From positions 1 to 40,776 of the forward strand of contig JAHDWC010000012.1 in NCBI GenBank assembly GCA_023382575.1: a stretch of DNA of 40,776 nt, given 5' to 3'. Positions within the stretch are counted from its first letter, which is position 1. Every line of letters begins with the position of its first letter. This document shows, piece by piece, positions 21,313-29,783 of this stretch. Both the position numbers and the translations under genes were made by a program. The notes below the pieces were generated by a model, which saw nothing but the letters and a program-made list of their open reading frames with translations, searched no databases and was not told the DNA's origin. Origin of the DNA: Anaerolineales bacterium (lineage in GTDB: Bacteria > Chloroflexota > Anaerolineae > Anaerolineales > Villigracilaceae).

Positions 21313-22132
21313 TATTAACCTCTCCCTCAATACCGACCTCGCCCGTGAAATTTTGGCGGGTTTTATCAAGTCTGAGATCACGCGCGTCGGCATGACCCGC
21401 GCCATCATCAATCTCTCTGGCGGTTTAGACTCGGCGCTCTCCTGTGCATTGGCAGTCGAAGCCCTTGGCGCGGAAAATGTCTTCGCATTGCGGCTGCCAT
21501 ATCGCGCATCCTCATCTGATTCGCTGGCTCATGCCCAATTGATGATCGACCAGTTCAAGATCCGCGCTGAGACGATTGACATCACGCCAATGGTCGATCC
21601 GTTGATCGCGCACGACCCGAACATGTCGAATGTGCGCAAGGGAAATATTATGGCGCGGATGCGCATGATCGCGTTGTATGACCAGTCTGAAGCCTTCAAG
21701 GCGCTTCCTGTGGGGACGAGCAACAAGACCGAGATTTTGCTCGGCTACAGTACCCTGTACGGTGACTCTGCCAGCGCAATCAATCCCATTGGCGACCTGT
21801 ACAAAACGCAGGTACGTCAACTTTCGCGTGCGATGAACATCCCGGCGCCGATCATTGACAAGCCACCTTCAGCCGACCTATGGGCAGACCAGACCGATGA
21901 AAAAGAACTGGGTTTCACCTACGAAGAAGTCGATAAACTTCTCTACCTTTTGATAGACCAACGTTACAGTCCGCAAGAGGCGGTGGAAGCCGGCTTTGAC
22001 AAAAAATTTGTAGACACCGTCACCGCGCGCATTCGACGTTATCAATTCAAACGCATGTTGCCGCCGATTGCCAAAGTCAGCAATCGCACCATCGGCTATG
22101 ACTTTTTGTATCTCCGTGATTGGGGAACTTAA
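21305..22132 (+). CDS. nadE: NAD+ synthase (synthetase subunit)
   Basis: About 275 residues. The ATP-pyrophosphatase P-loop is LSGGLDSALS. Later GTSNKTEILLGYSTLYGDSAS and IDKPPSADLWADQTDEKELG are the NaAD- and ATP-binding loops of NadE. It converts deamido-NAD to NAD using ammonia, here presumably supplied by the amidase next to it. The start is uncertain: GTG at 21305 overlaps the amidase stop by 8 nt and has AGGA upstream, while an ATG at 21281 is in the same frame. In most bacteria with a glutaminase the two domains are fused; here they are separate frames. Confidence 0.92.
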   Translation: MVDINLSLNTDLAREILAGFIKSEITRVGMTRAIINLSGGLDSALSCALAVEALGAENVFALRLPYRASSSDSLAHAQLMIDQFKIRAETIDITPMVDPLIAHDPNMSNVRKGNIMARMRMIALYDQSEAFKALPVGTSNKTEILLGYSTLYGDSASAINPIGDLYKTQVRQLSRAMNIPAPIIDKPPSADLWADQTDEKELGFTYEEVDKLLYLLIDQRYSPQEAVEAGFDKKFVDTVTARIRRYQFKRMLPPIAKVSNRTIGYDFLYLRDWGT

Positions 22133-22180
22133 GAAACAATGGAGTAGGGCGGGATCATTCCGCTCCTGCAAAATAATAAA

Positions 22181-23425
22181 ATGCTTCACATCCCACCTTC
22201 TCTAAAGCACAAAAAATTCTTCTATCTTTGGCTCGGACAACTCATTTCCATCACTGGCACCCAGATGCAACTCTGGGCTTTGTTTTGGCATGTTAACCAA
22301 CTGGATGAAAACCCCATTGCCCTGGGCGGCATAGGGGTGGCGCGCATCTTCCCGGTCATTATTTTTTCGTTGATCGGTGGAGCACTCGCGGATTCAGTCG
22401 ATCGCCGCAAGGTGATGTTTGCGACTCAATCCATTGCCGCGCTTCTGGCGCTGACATTGGCCTTGTTGACCCAATTTGGAAATGTCACCATCTGGCATAT
22501 TTATTTCATTACGGCCTTGCAGGCTGTGGTGGTCGCATTTGACGGACCCTCGCGTCAGGCGTTGATTCCCAATCTATTACCCAAAAAGGATTTGCCCAAT
22601 GCCTTTAGCATGACCTTCACGGCCTTTCAGGCCGGTGCAGTGTTGGGTCCTGCCTTGAGCGGAATCCTCATCTCCAGTTTCGGGCAGGAAGCGGTCTATT
22701 ACTTCAATGCCATTTCGTTCGTGGCGGTATTGTTCGCCTTATTCATGATTGGGGATGTGCCGCAATCGATTGCGGAGAAAGCCGCCGGTATCAGCGTGGA
22801 CTCGATCAAAGATGGGTTTCGCTTCATTTTTTCCAAGCCCGTTATCTTTTCCACCATGATGCTGGATTTTGTCGCTACGTTTTTTGCTTCTGCCAATACG
22901 TTGATGCCCATCATTGCCACAGATGTTTTGAACGTAGGAGTGGTGGAATACGGCTATCTTTCTGCAGCCTCAGCCGTTGGGGCGGTGACTGTGGCGCTGG
23001 TCATTTCGCAAGTGAAGGAACTTCGCAAACAGGGTACGCTCTTTCTCGGCTCGGTCATTGTCTTTGGTATAACCACTCTCATCTTCGGGCTGACCAGGTC
23101 AGTGGTTGTGGCGTGGCTGGCGTTGGCCGTCACTGGGGCGGCGGATGGCGTCAGCACGATCATCCGCAATACCATTCGACAGTTGCAGACCCCCGACCAC
23201 ATCCGCGGACGAATGACCAGCATCAATCAAATCTTCTTCCAAGGCGGACCTCAACTTGGTGAGATCGAAGCGGGCGTTGTGGCGCAGTTATTCGGCGCTT
23301 CGTTTGCCGTAATCACTGGTGGACTGGGATGTATTTTGGGAACCTTGTGGATCGTCTGGAAATGGCCCCAACTCAGAAGTTACAACGGCGACGAGCCCAT
23401 GTTGGCAGGCGCAACTGCCGATTAA
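22181..23425 (+). CDS. MFS exporter (EntS-like, MFS_3)
   Basis: A 414-residue transporter with about twelve hydrophobic helices. The start FFYLWLGQLISITGTQMQLW, the ALADSVDRRKVM loop between helices 2 and 3, and the PLSRQAL-like FDGPSRQALIPNLLPKK segment are typical of the MFS_3 group (enterobactin-exporter and drug-exporter like). The substrate is unknown. The ATG at 22181 follows an A-rich stretch; no strong ribosome site is visible. The 3' end overlaps the convergent methyltransferase gene by 4 bp. Confidence 0.9.
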   Translation: MLHIPPSLKHKKFFYLWLGQLISITGTQMQLWALFWHVNQLDENPIALGGIGVARIFPVIIFSLIGGALADSVDRRKVMFATQSIAALLALTLALLTQFGNVTIWHIYFITALQAVVVAFDGPSRQALIPNLLPKKDLPNAFSMTFTAFQAGAVLGPALSGILISSFGQEAVYYFNAISFVAVLFALFMIGDVPQSIAEKAAGISVDSIKDGFRFIFSKPVIFSTMMLDFVATFFASANTLMPIIATDVLNVGVVEYGYLSAASAVGAVTVALVISQVKELRKQGTLFLGSVIVFGITTLIFGLTRSVVVAWLALAVTGAADGVSTIIRNTIRQLQTPDHIRGRMTSINQIFFQGGPQLGEIEAGVVAQLFGASFAVITGGLGCILGTLWIVWKWPQLRSYNGDEPMLAGATAD

Positions 23426-24312
23426 TCTCGCGATTTTTTCTTCAGCAAAAAATCCAGTTGATGCGCGATATAAGTCAACTCGCCATTCGAAATTTGACCG
23501 CGTCGCGCAGCCAGCCATTCATCTAATTTTTCTTTGGGGAATTGCGGACACGTCCAAACAGAATCTTCCACAAAATGCAGGATGAATTCCAAAAAATATT
23601 TTTCGTCCTCAGGATACAGCCCATTCACGGAATGCACAACCCAATCCGATGAACCCGCGGCGAAGATCTCCACATCCAAGCTTTTTACATGCGAAAAGAG
23701 ACGGCGTCCGCTGCGGCTGCTTCCGCCTGTTGGACGCGTATCCATCGTCGTGTGATACCGGCTTTCGATCAACGCGTCAGTTTCGTCATCAATGATTGGC
23801 TCAAAGGTTGTCACACCGTCGAAGTTGAGCGTTAACCATGCGAGCTCTTTTGTGAGGTTTAACAATTTTTCGAGGCTGTCTGGCATGGGCAGTAGATCCA
23901 AAAAAGCATGAGCGATCAACACATCGGCTGGCATCGGATTTGTTTTGACAAAATCAAAGACATCCGCTGGGAATAACTCGACTTGGATGTCAAAATCTGT
24001 ATTTGTCAGTCTGATGCGATGCGTGCCGCTTCTTTCCACGCCGAAGCCTGATTCTTCCGCCCATTGCGGAATCCACGCTGACGCATATTCCACGTTCTCT
24101 GACATTTCATCCACCAGCACATACTCAGCCTGATGAATTACCCCCCAGCGGATGAGGCGTCTGAGCATTGTGCCTATGCCCGCTCCCACCTCGATGATGC
24201 GGAGAGGCTCAGGTGGCAGGTTGGATTTCAAGGCATGGAGCACATCTTTATTGAGAGCGCGGTCATCCACGCTTTGCTTGGAGAGTAGGTAACGGGGAAA
24301 GGAATATTCCAT
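23422..24312 (-). CDS. Class I SAM-dependent methyltransferase
   Basis: A 296-residue protein starting MEYSFPRYLLSKQSVDDRAL. Motif I IIEVGAGIGTMLRRL (about 39-53), an acidic end of strand 2 (VLVDEMSEN), and ADVLIAHAFLDLLP (motif IV-like) support a Rossmann methyltransferase. The C-terminal half is less conserved. The substrate is unknown. The start at 24312 is 8 nt after the PlsC-like stop; a longer frame open to 24663 lies within that gene and is not credible. It is the last gene of the aldo/keto reductase-clpS-plsC operon. Confidence 0.85.
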   Translation of the reverse strand: MEYSFPRYLLSKQSVDDRALNKDVLHALKSNLPPEPLRIIEVGAGIGTMLRRLIRWGVIHQAEYVLVDEMSENVEYASAWIPQWAEESGFGVERSGTHRIRLTNTDFDIQVELFPADVFDFVKTNPMPADVLIAHAFLDLLPMPDSLEKLLNLTKELAWLTLNFDGVTTFEPIIDDETDALIESRYHTTMDTRPTGGSSRSGRRLFSHVKSLDVEIFAAGSSDWVVHSVNGLYPEDEKYFLEFILHFVEDSVWTCPQFPKEKLDEWLAARRGQISNGELTYIAHQLDFLLKKKSRD

Positions 24313-24320
24313 GGATTTTG

Positions 24321-25214
24321 TCACTTCAACGCGGAGATGCCAGCATCTTTTGGCGGATTTGTCAGCAACTCGCGCATGCGTCCCAACACGATTTGATGGA
24401 TCGCTTGTGCATCTGTCGAGCCGACTTCTTCCAATGTGACTGGTTTTGCAAACTGAATTTGAACTGTCGTGGGGCGTTCGTTTCGTGAGACCATCGCTAG
24501 GAGTTGCAATGCCGCTGCCAGCTTTTCTCGATCGACACGGGTACGTTTGATGCGTGTCAGCGGATGTCGGGCGGTCTTCTCCCATACCACTCCGCTCACG
24601 AGGGTCGGGACAATGACCGCATCCCGTGCGAAGCGTAGAAAGACAGCGGCAGAATCCATCCATTTGTTCAAAGAGTCCAGTGCGCCTTCGTACACATCAG
24701 GGTCGGGTTCGATCTCACCAGCGGGAAAAGTCAACGCCGCGCCGCCGTTTTTCAAATGCGCCGCCACCTGGCGGACAGCATTCATGCGTTTGGATGGGTC
24801 ATCATCGATAAAAAATAAATGCTCTGTTGTACTTTTCAGCGCCACCAAAAACGGACGATGCATGGCGATAATCTTCAAATCTGCGCGGCGGATGGCAGCG
24901 AAAAGGCTGATGGTATCTGCCACGCCAGGGTGATTGGACAGGAAGAGTGCGGGCCCTGTAGTGGGAATATTTTCGATTCCATGTACGCGCACATCGCGGA
25001 CATATCTGGTTTGTAGGATGCGGCGCGATGCTTCTACCAATCCCAACTCGCTGACCTTGTTATCGAAGTCCAGCATTTGCTCAGCGAATTGACGGGCGGG
25101 GTTGGAAAACAACTTGCGCAGAATTTGTGACGGCAGGGGATAGTCCTGCCAGCCAAAGGAAGCGACCAGATCGTCGAGATTGATTTCGGTCAGGGTTTCG
25201 AAGTTTGAGGTCAT
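24321..25214 (-). CDS. PlsC-like 1-acylglycerol-3-phosphate acyltransferase
   Basis: A 297-residue protein of the LPLAT superfamily. The catalytic H-x4-D is NHPGVAD (His95, Asp100), and the glycerol-phosphate loop is FPAGEIEP at about 159-166, in place of FPEGTRS. It lacks a clear N-terminal TM helix, so it may be peripheral, and it may prefer another acceptor than lysophosphatidate. The ATG overlaps the clpS stop (ATGA), indicating coupling. It is part of the minus-strand operon ending with the methyltransferase. Confidence 0.85.
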   Translation of the reverse strand: MTSNFETLTEINLDDLVASFGWQDYPLPSQILRKLFSNPARQFAEQMLDFDNKVSELGLVEASRRILQTRYVRDVRVHGIENIPTTGPALFLSNHPGVADTISLFAAIRRADLKIIAMHRPFLVALKSTTEHLFFIDDDPSKRMNAVRQVAAHLKNGGAALTFPAGEIEPDPDVYEGALDSLNKWMDSAAVFLRFARDAVIVPTLVSGVVWEKTARHPLTRIKRTRVDREKLAAALQLLAMVSRNERPTTVQIQFAKPVTLEEVGSTDAQAIHQIVLGRMRELLTNPPKDAGISALK

Positions 25215-25507
25215 TCGCGCTCGATGGAAAAATGTAAGGGATATCCTTCCGCATGTGCGGCTTGATGCGCATACTGCACGCGTTTTTCCGCTTCCATCTT
25301 CGGCAGGGTTTGTACGTAAGCCGAGCCTTTGATGTGCGCTGTCAGCATGATGTCGGCGGCGCGGTCATTGGCAAGGAAAAATATTTGCTTGAGCACTTCC
25401 ACCACAAAATCCATCGGCGTGACGTTGTCATTGTGGATGATGACGCGGTAAAGCGGCTCAAGGTCAGTTTCAGTGGTTTCGATGATCTCGATCTCGGGCA
25501 AACTCAT
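25211..25507 (-). CDS. clpS: ClpS adaptor protein
   Basis: A 98-residue adaptor that delivers N-degron substrates to ClpAP or ClpCP. YRVIIHNDNVTPMDFVVEVL (about 20-39) is the diagnostic segment with the N-end-rule pocket residues Asn/Asp, followed by a helical Clp-binding part and the typical C-terminal strand (YPLHFSIE). Length is normal. It overlaps the PlsC-like gene by ATGA and follows the aldo/keto reductase gene by 27 nt. No ClpA/ClpC gene is in the window. Confidence 0.95.
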   Translation of the reverse strand: MSLPEIEIIETTETDLEPLYRVIIHNDNVTPMDFVVEVLKQIFFLANDRAADIMLTAHIKGSAYVQTLPKMEAEKRVQYAHQAAHAEGYPLHFSIERE

Positions 25508-25534
25508 AACTCAATACTCGTTTCTTGTTTCTCA

Positions 25535-26359
25535 CTACTTTTCCCACGCTGTCGCTAATTGTCTCATCTCTACATCACTCAACTCGATATCCGCCGCCTC
25601 AAAATTTTCACGGATATGCTGCGGGTTATACGACATCGGGATCGTGATGACACGCGGCTGCATCACCAGCCAAGCCAATGCAATTTGGAACGGTGTGGCG
25701 GAATGGGATTTCGCGATCTCTCCCAACGTCTTGTTGACGCGCATGCTGCGAAATTTTACCGGGGAATATGCGGTGATGAGAATATCGTTCTGTTGACAAT
25801 ATTCGATGACGCCGTTTTCGACATAAGACGAATCAGGCAGACGATACGGAACCTGATTGGTGATGATTGGCGTTTCAGAAACTTCCTGTGATTTCTGAAG
25901 TTGCTTGAGCTTAAAGTTGCTCACACCCAAATGACGCACCTTGCCATCGCGCACAAGTTTGTTAAGCGCACGAAACGCTTCCGGCAGGTTCATGCGCATG
26001 CTAGGCCAGTGGATGAGATATAGATCGACATAATCCATTCTGAGGCGACGCAGGCTCTTCTCGCAGGACTTCAGCACATCATCGTATGCCAGATGTTCGG
26101 GGGAAACTTTCGTGGTGATGAAGACCTTCTCGCGCGGAGTGTTCATCTCGCGCAGGGCTCGTCCAAGCAATTCTTCACTGTGACCGTCTGCATACGTCTC
26201 AGCGGTGTCGAAGTGAGTGTAGCCAACTTCCAGCGCGGCGCGTAATGCCATCAGCGAAGCGGTATCTTTCGTCGGGTCGGGATGCGAGCCGCCGCCGATC
26301 TCCCACGTGCCAAAGCCAATCTTGGGTAGAGTCGTTTTGTGAACAGTTTCGAATTTCAT
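25535..26359 (-). CDS. Aldo/keto reductase
   Basis: A 274-residue NADPH-dependent oxidoreductase with the (beta/alpha)8 fold. The tetrad is visible: Asp and Tyr in HFDTAETYADGHSEELLGRA, Lys in VFITTKVSPEHL, and His in DLYLIHWPS. The late segment FQIALAWLVMQPRVITIPMS contacts the cofactor. The substrate is not determined. AAGCGG lies before the ATG. It is the first gene of a minus-strand operon with clpS, plsC-like and methyltransferase genes, and is divergent from the MacA-like gene. Confidence 0.92.
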   Translation of the reverse strand: MKFETVHKTTLPKIGFGTWEIGGGSHPDPTKDTASLMALRAALEVGYTHFDTAETYADGHSEELLGRALREMNTPREKVFITTKVSPEHLAYDDVLKSCEKSLRRLRMDYVDLYLIHWPSMRMNLPEAFRALNKLVRDGKVRHLGVSNFKLKQLQKSQEVSETPIITNQVPYRLPDSSYVENGVIEYCQQNDILITAYSPVKFRSMRVNKTLGEIAKSHSATPFQIALAWLVMQPRVITIPMSYNPQHIRENFEAADIELSDVEMRQLATAWEK

Positions 26360-26452
26360 CCGCTTATTTTATCTCCACAAACGTCCTTTTCGCCTGCACA
26401 AATTCTCCACATTTGAAAAGTATCCTACAGGAAACGATCAAGGAGAAACCAA

Positions 26453-27754
26453 ATGTCGAATCTCATAAAAAATAAAAAATTCTGGTGGATCGCCGCTGGC
26501 GTGGTGGTGATCCTTGCCGTGTTGCTCGGTTCGCTTTCCAGCGTCAACGCATCGGACTCCGCCGAAGCCGAAACTGCCCAGGTGGTTTCAGTCACGCTGA
26601 CAGAGACCGTCGACTCGACCGGCAGCCTCGCCGCCGAACCATTCGCCAACCTCAATTGGAAAACGAGCGGCACCGTGGCGATTGTAAACGTCCACCCCGG
26701 CAACTTTGTGAAGGCGGGGGATATCCTGCTGACGCTCGACCCGACCAGCACATCAGCAAGCATCGTCTCGGCCCAAGCGGATCTGATCACCGCCCAGGAG
26801 AATTTGGATGACCTCCTAAATTCTGGCACCGACCTGGCTCAAGCCGCCATTGACTTGAAAGAAGCCAAAGAAGAATACGAAGACGCGGAAAATTATCTGA
26901 AGTATTTGCAGAATAACAATAGCATTCCGCAAACGAAATATCTTGCCCGGCTTGTCCGGCAGGGAAATGGTTGGACGTACAAGTATGAGACCGAAACCTT
27001 CCGCGGACCTGCACCCGCAGACTGGATCACCGAAGCAGAAAATGATCTTGCGTTAAAGAAGGCACAATACGAAGACGCCCGACGCGAATATGACCGTCTG
27101 CTGGCGGGTGACACCTCTCAGGATGTCATTGCCGCGCAAGCCAAAGTAGATGCGGCTCAAGCGACAGTCAACTCGATGAGCATCATCGCGCCGTTCGATG
27201 GGCAGGTCCTCTCGGTGGAGCAGGTGGTCGGTGACGTTATCAGTTCGGGTGAACTCTCGGTCAACATTGCAGACTTGGATCATCTCTACGTGGATGCGCA
27301 GATCGATGAAACAGACATTGCTCAGGTCCAAGTTGGCGATGAGGTTACGGCGGAGTCTGATGCGATGCCTGGCGTTACATTTACAGGTGTGGTGGTTTCC
27401 ATCAACCCAGTAGGGGAAGTCACATCTGGTCTTGTCAAATACGATGTGCGCATCGACCTCGATCAGCCCGAAGGTGACGTGTTCCTGCCGCTCGGCTCGA
27501 CGATGAATCTCGTCATTTTGATCGGCGATGAAACGACGTCGCTGGCTGTGCCGATTACGGCGATCCAAAACGATAGCCAGGGCGAGTTCGTGTGGGTTCT
27601 GCGCGGTGATGAAACGGTCCGCGTGGATGTAGTTGGTGGCGCGATTATCGGTGAGATGGTTGCGGTGACCGGTGACCTGCAGGATGGTGACGTGGTTGCG
27701 ACGGTGCGTGCGAGCGGTTTTGAAGCCCCCAACCCCTTTGGAGGGAATCAATGA
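26453..27754 (+). CDS. MacA/HlyD-type periplasmic adaptor (membrane fusion protein)
   Basis: A 433-residue protein with one N-terminal membrane helix (about 9-30). A biotinyl-lipoyl half-motif (GTVAIVNVHPGNFVKAGDIL), a long coiled-coil hairpin (about 100-230, with an unusual 60-residue insert containing LVRQGNGWTYKYETETFRGP) and a second lipoyl half (SIIAPFDGQVLSVEQVVGDV) follow. The beta-barrel and C-terminal domains complete it. It links an ABC exporter to the cell envelope. AAGGAG precedes the ATG. The stop overlaps the ABC ATPase start (ATGA). In a monoderm it would act without TolC. Confidence 0.92.
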   Translation: MSNLIKNKKFWWIAAGVVVILAVLLGSLSSVNASDSAEAETAQVVSVTLTETVDSTGSLAAEPFANLNWKTSGTVAIVNVHPGNFVKAGDILLTLDPTSTSASIVSAQADLITAQENLDDLLNSGTDLAQAAIDLKEAKEEYEDAENYLKYLQNNNSIPQTKYLARLVRQGNGWTYKYETETFRGPAPADWITEAENDLALKKAQYEDARREYDRLLAGDTSQDVIAAQAKVDAAQATVNSMSIIAPFDGQVLSVEQVVGDVISSGELSVNIADLDHLYVDAQIDETDIAQVQVGDEVTAESDAMPGVTFTGVVVSINPVGEVTSGLVKYDVRIDLDQPEGDVFLPLGSTMNLVILIGDETTSLAVPITAIQNDSQGEFVWVLRGDETVRVDVVGGAIIGEMVAVTGDLQDGDVVATVRASGFEAPNPFGGNQ

Positions 27755-28467
27755 TCCGCGTTGAAGAATTGACGAAGGTTTACCAGATGGGCGAGAGTGA
27801 AGTCCGCGCATTGGATGGAGCCAGCTTCAAGATCGAGAAAGGCGAAATGGTCGCCATTATGGGACCATCCGGCTCGGGTAAGAGTACGCTCATGTCCATC
27901 ATCGGCTGCCTTGATGTGCCCACCAGCGGCAAGTACACGTTGGATGATGTCTCGGTGGAGAACATGGACGAAACTCGTCTTGCCGATGTTCGCGGACGAA
28001 AGATCGGCTTCGTGTTTCAGCAGTTCAATTTGCTGGCGCGCACGAGCGCGTTGGAAAATGTCAAATTGCCGCTGACGTATGCCGGGTATTCCGGCAGGGA
28101 ACGCGATGACCGCGCCATGAAAGCCCTGCAGCGTGTGGGCTTGGGCGACCGCACACATCACGCGCCGAATGAACTCTCCGGCGGACAGCAACAGCGCGTG
28201 GCAATTGCACGTGCCATCGTGAACGAGCCCGCTATTTTATTGGCAGATGAACCCACTGGCGCATTGGATAGTAAGACTGGCGTGGAGATCATGGACCTGT
28301 TTCAAAGCCTGCACCGCGATAATGGGCAGACAGTCATCCTGGTCACGCATGATGCGCATGTGGCGCGTCACACCGAACGCATCATCCGCATCTCGGATGG
28401 CAAGATTGTTTCGGATGAAGCGAATCCCAACCCCATCAAAGCGGGCTCGCCGCGAGAAGAAGCGTAG
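27751..28467 (+). CDS. MacB-type ABC exporter ATPase
   Basis: A 238-residue ATPase with Walker [10 protein letters not shown] (38-46), the Q-loop in [18 protein letters not shown], signature [14 protein letters not shown], Walker [14 protein letters not shown] and an H-loop ([10 protein letters not shown]). The DEPTGALDS form and VFQQFNLL are typical of the LolD/MacB/FtsE-like group. It powers the permease encoded 19 nt downstream together with the adaptor upstream. The cargo is unknown; peptide or antibiotic efflux is common for this set. Confidence 0.95.
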   Translation: MIRVEELTKVYQMGESEVRALDGASFKIEKGEMVAIMGPSGSGKSTLMSIIGCLDVPTSGKYTLDDVSVENMDETRLADVRGRKIGFVFQQFNLLARTSALENVKLPLTYAGYSGRERDDRAMKALQRVGLGDRTHHAPNELSGGQQQRVAIARAIVNEPAILLADEPTGALDSKTGVEIMDLFQSLHRDNGQTVILVTHDAHVARHTERIIRISDGKIVSDEANPNPIKAGSPREEA

Positions 28468-28486
28468 GGGCAGAAGGAATATCGAT

Positions 28487-29728
28487 ATGTTATTTTCAGA
28501 AAACCTAAAGATCGCACTGCGTGCGTTGCAGGCAAACAAAATGCGTTCGGTGTTGACCATCCTTGGCATTGTTATCGGTGTAGCAACAGTGGTGGCGCTG
28601 CTTTCCATCGGTGAAGGTGCGACGGCGAGTATCACCAGTTCCATTCAAAGTGGCGGCTCGAATTTGTTGACCGTTTCTCCCGGTAGGATGCAAGCCGGTC
28701 CTGCGGCTCTTAGTGGGAGCTCTCAGCAGGCTAGCCATTTGTATTTTGCCGATTATCAATTGCTTGAGCGCGGATTGACCAGCAATATTTCTGACATTGT
28801 GCCGGTGTATCAATCCAATTACACGGTCAAATTTGGGAACGAGAGTTTTAGCGCTCCTACCGTGGGCGTGGTTGAGGCGCATAAGGATGTCCGCTCTTTC
28901 ACATTGGCGGATGGGCGCTTCATTACAGATGGCGACAATAAATCGCAGACGCTAGTGGCGGTTTTGGGCGCGTCCGTGGCGGAAGACTTGTTTGGCGAGC
29001 TTTCACCGCTCGGCAAGACCATTTCCATCAACGGACTCAAATTCCAAGTAGTCGGCGTACTCGAAGGGAAGGGGTCTTCCATCGGCTCGCCGGATGAGAA
29101 TATCTTTATTCCAATCGAGACCGGGTATACAAAGCTCTTCGGCGAAAATGCAGTTTTCAATGGCAAGAAGACTGTCAACAACATCCTTGTCTCTGTGACG
29201 GATGAAGACGATATGGATACGGTTTCTGCCACAATCGAATACATGATTCGCCGTTCGCATGAACTCAAGACCACCGACGAGCTGGATTTCAACGTCATGA
29301 ACCAGTCTGACACGCTGGAGACGCTCAACACCGTGACCCAAACTTTGACCATCTTCCTCGGCGCGATCGCGGGCATCTCCCTGCTGGTGGGCGGCATTGG
29401 CATCATGAACATCATGCTGGTCTCGGTCACCGAGCGGACAAAAGAGATCGGTCTCCGCAAGGCTGTTGGTGCAACGAAGAATCAGATTCTGACCCAGTTC
29501 CTGATCGAGACGGTTACGTTGAGTCTATTGGGCGGTATTGTCGGCATCTTGCTTGGGGTCGGCATTGCCATGGCGTTCAGCGTCTCCGGTTTGATTGCTT
29601 CTGTCATCACCGCCAATTCAATCTTGCTGGCATTCTTCTTTGCGCTCATCATTGGTATCTTCTTTGGTCTGTATCCTGCCTTCCGCGCTGCGAATTTGCA
29701 TCCGATGGTGGCTTTGCGCTACGAATGA
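28487..29728 (+). CDS. MacB/FtsX-type ABC exporter permease
   Basis: A 413-residue permease. It has one N-terminal helix (about 20-45, SVLTILGIVIGVATVVALLS), a long extracytoplasmic MacB-PCD domain (about 50-275) and three C-terminal helices with the FtsX signature (ISLLVGGIGIMNIMLVSVTE, GLRKAVGATKNQILTQFLIE). The start at 28487 has AGAAGGAAT upstream and excludes an out-of-place 80-residue N-terminal extension that overlaps the ATPase gene. It completes the tripartite exporter. Confidence 0.93.
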   Translation: MLFSENLKIALRALQANKMRSVLTILGIVIGVATVVALLSIGEGATASITSSIQSGGSNLLTVSPGRMQAGPAALSGSSQQASHLYFADYQLLERGLTSNISDIVPVYQSNYTVKFGNESFSAPTVGVVEAHKDVRSFTLADGRFITDGDNKSQTLVAVLGASVAEDLFGELSPLGKTISINGLKFQVVGVLEGKGSSIGSPDENIFIPIETGYTKLFGENAVFNGKKTVNNILVSVTDEDDMDTVSATIEYMIRRSHELKTTDELDFNVMNQSDTLETLNTVTQTLTIFLGAIAGISLLVGGIGIMNIMLVSVTERTKEIGLRKAVGATKNQILTQFLIETVTLSLLGGIVGILLGVGIAMAFSVSGLIASVITANSILLAFFFALIIGIFFGLYPAFRAANLHPMVALRYE

Positions 29729-29771
29729 TCTCCGATGGTCGAGCGCCGAAGGCATATCGAAGCCGACGGTA

Positions 29772-29777
29772 TATAAT
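29772..29777 (+). promoter_or_regulatory. -10 box of response regulator, leaderless arrangement
   Basis: TATAAT with only 6 nt before the ATG at 29784; the expected transcription start coincides with the A of the ATG. No Shine-Dalgarno. This would give the two-component genes their own promoter apart from the exporter. Confidence 0.5.
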
Positions 29778-29783
29778 AATCTT

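Noticed and set aside
22133-22180. GGAG...GCGG-CCGC...CTCC inverted repeat after nadE as a terminator
   Set aside because: The stem is interrupted and no T-run follows; the MFS gene probably continues from the same transcript.
24313-24663. N-terminal extension of the methyltransferase gene
   Set aside because: It lies antisense-free but fully inside the PlsC-like gene in another frame, has a low-complexity Cys/Arg/Ser-rich translation, and a good start exists at 24312.
28247-28486. 80-residue extension of the MacB-type permease
   Set aside because: It is an out-of-frame translation of the ABC ATPase gene; the ATG at 28487 has a ribosome site and begins the conserved N-terminus.
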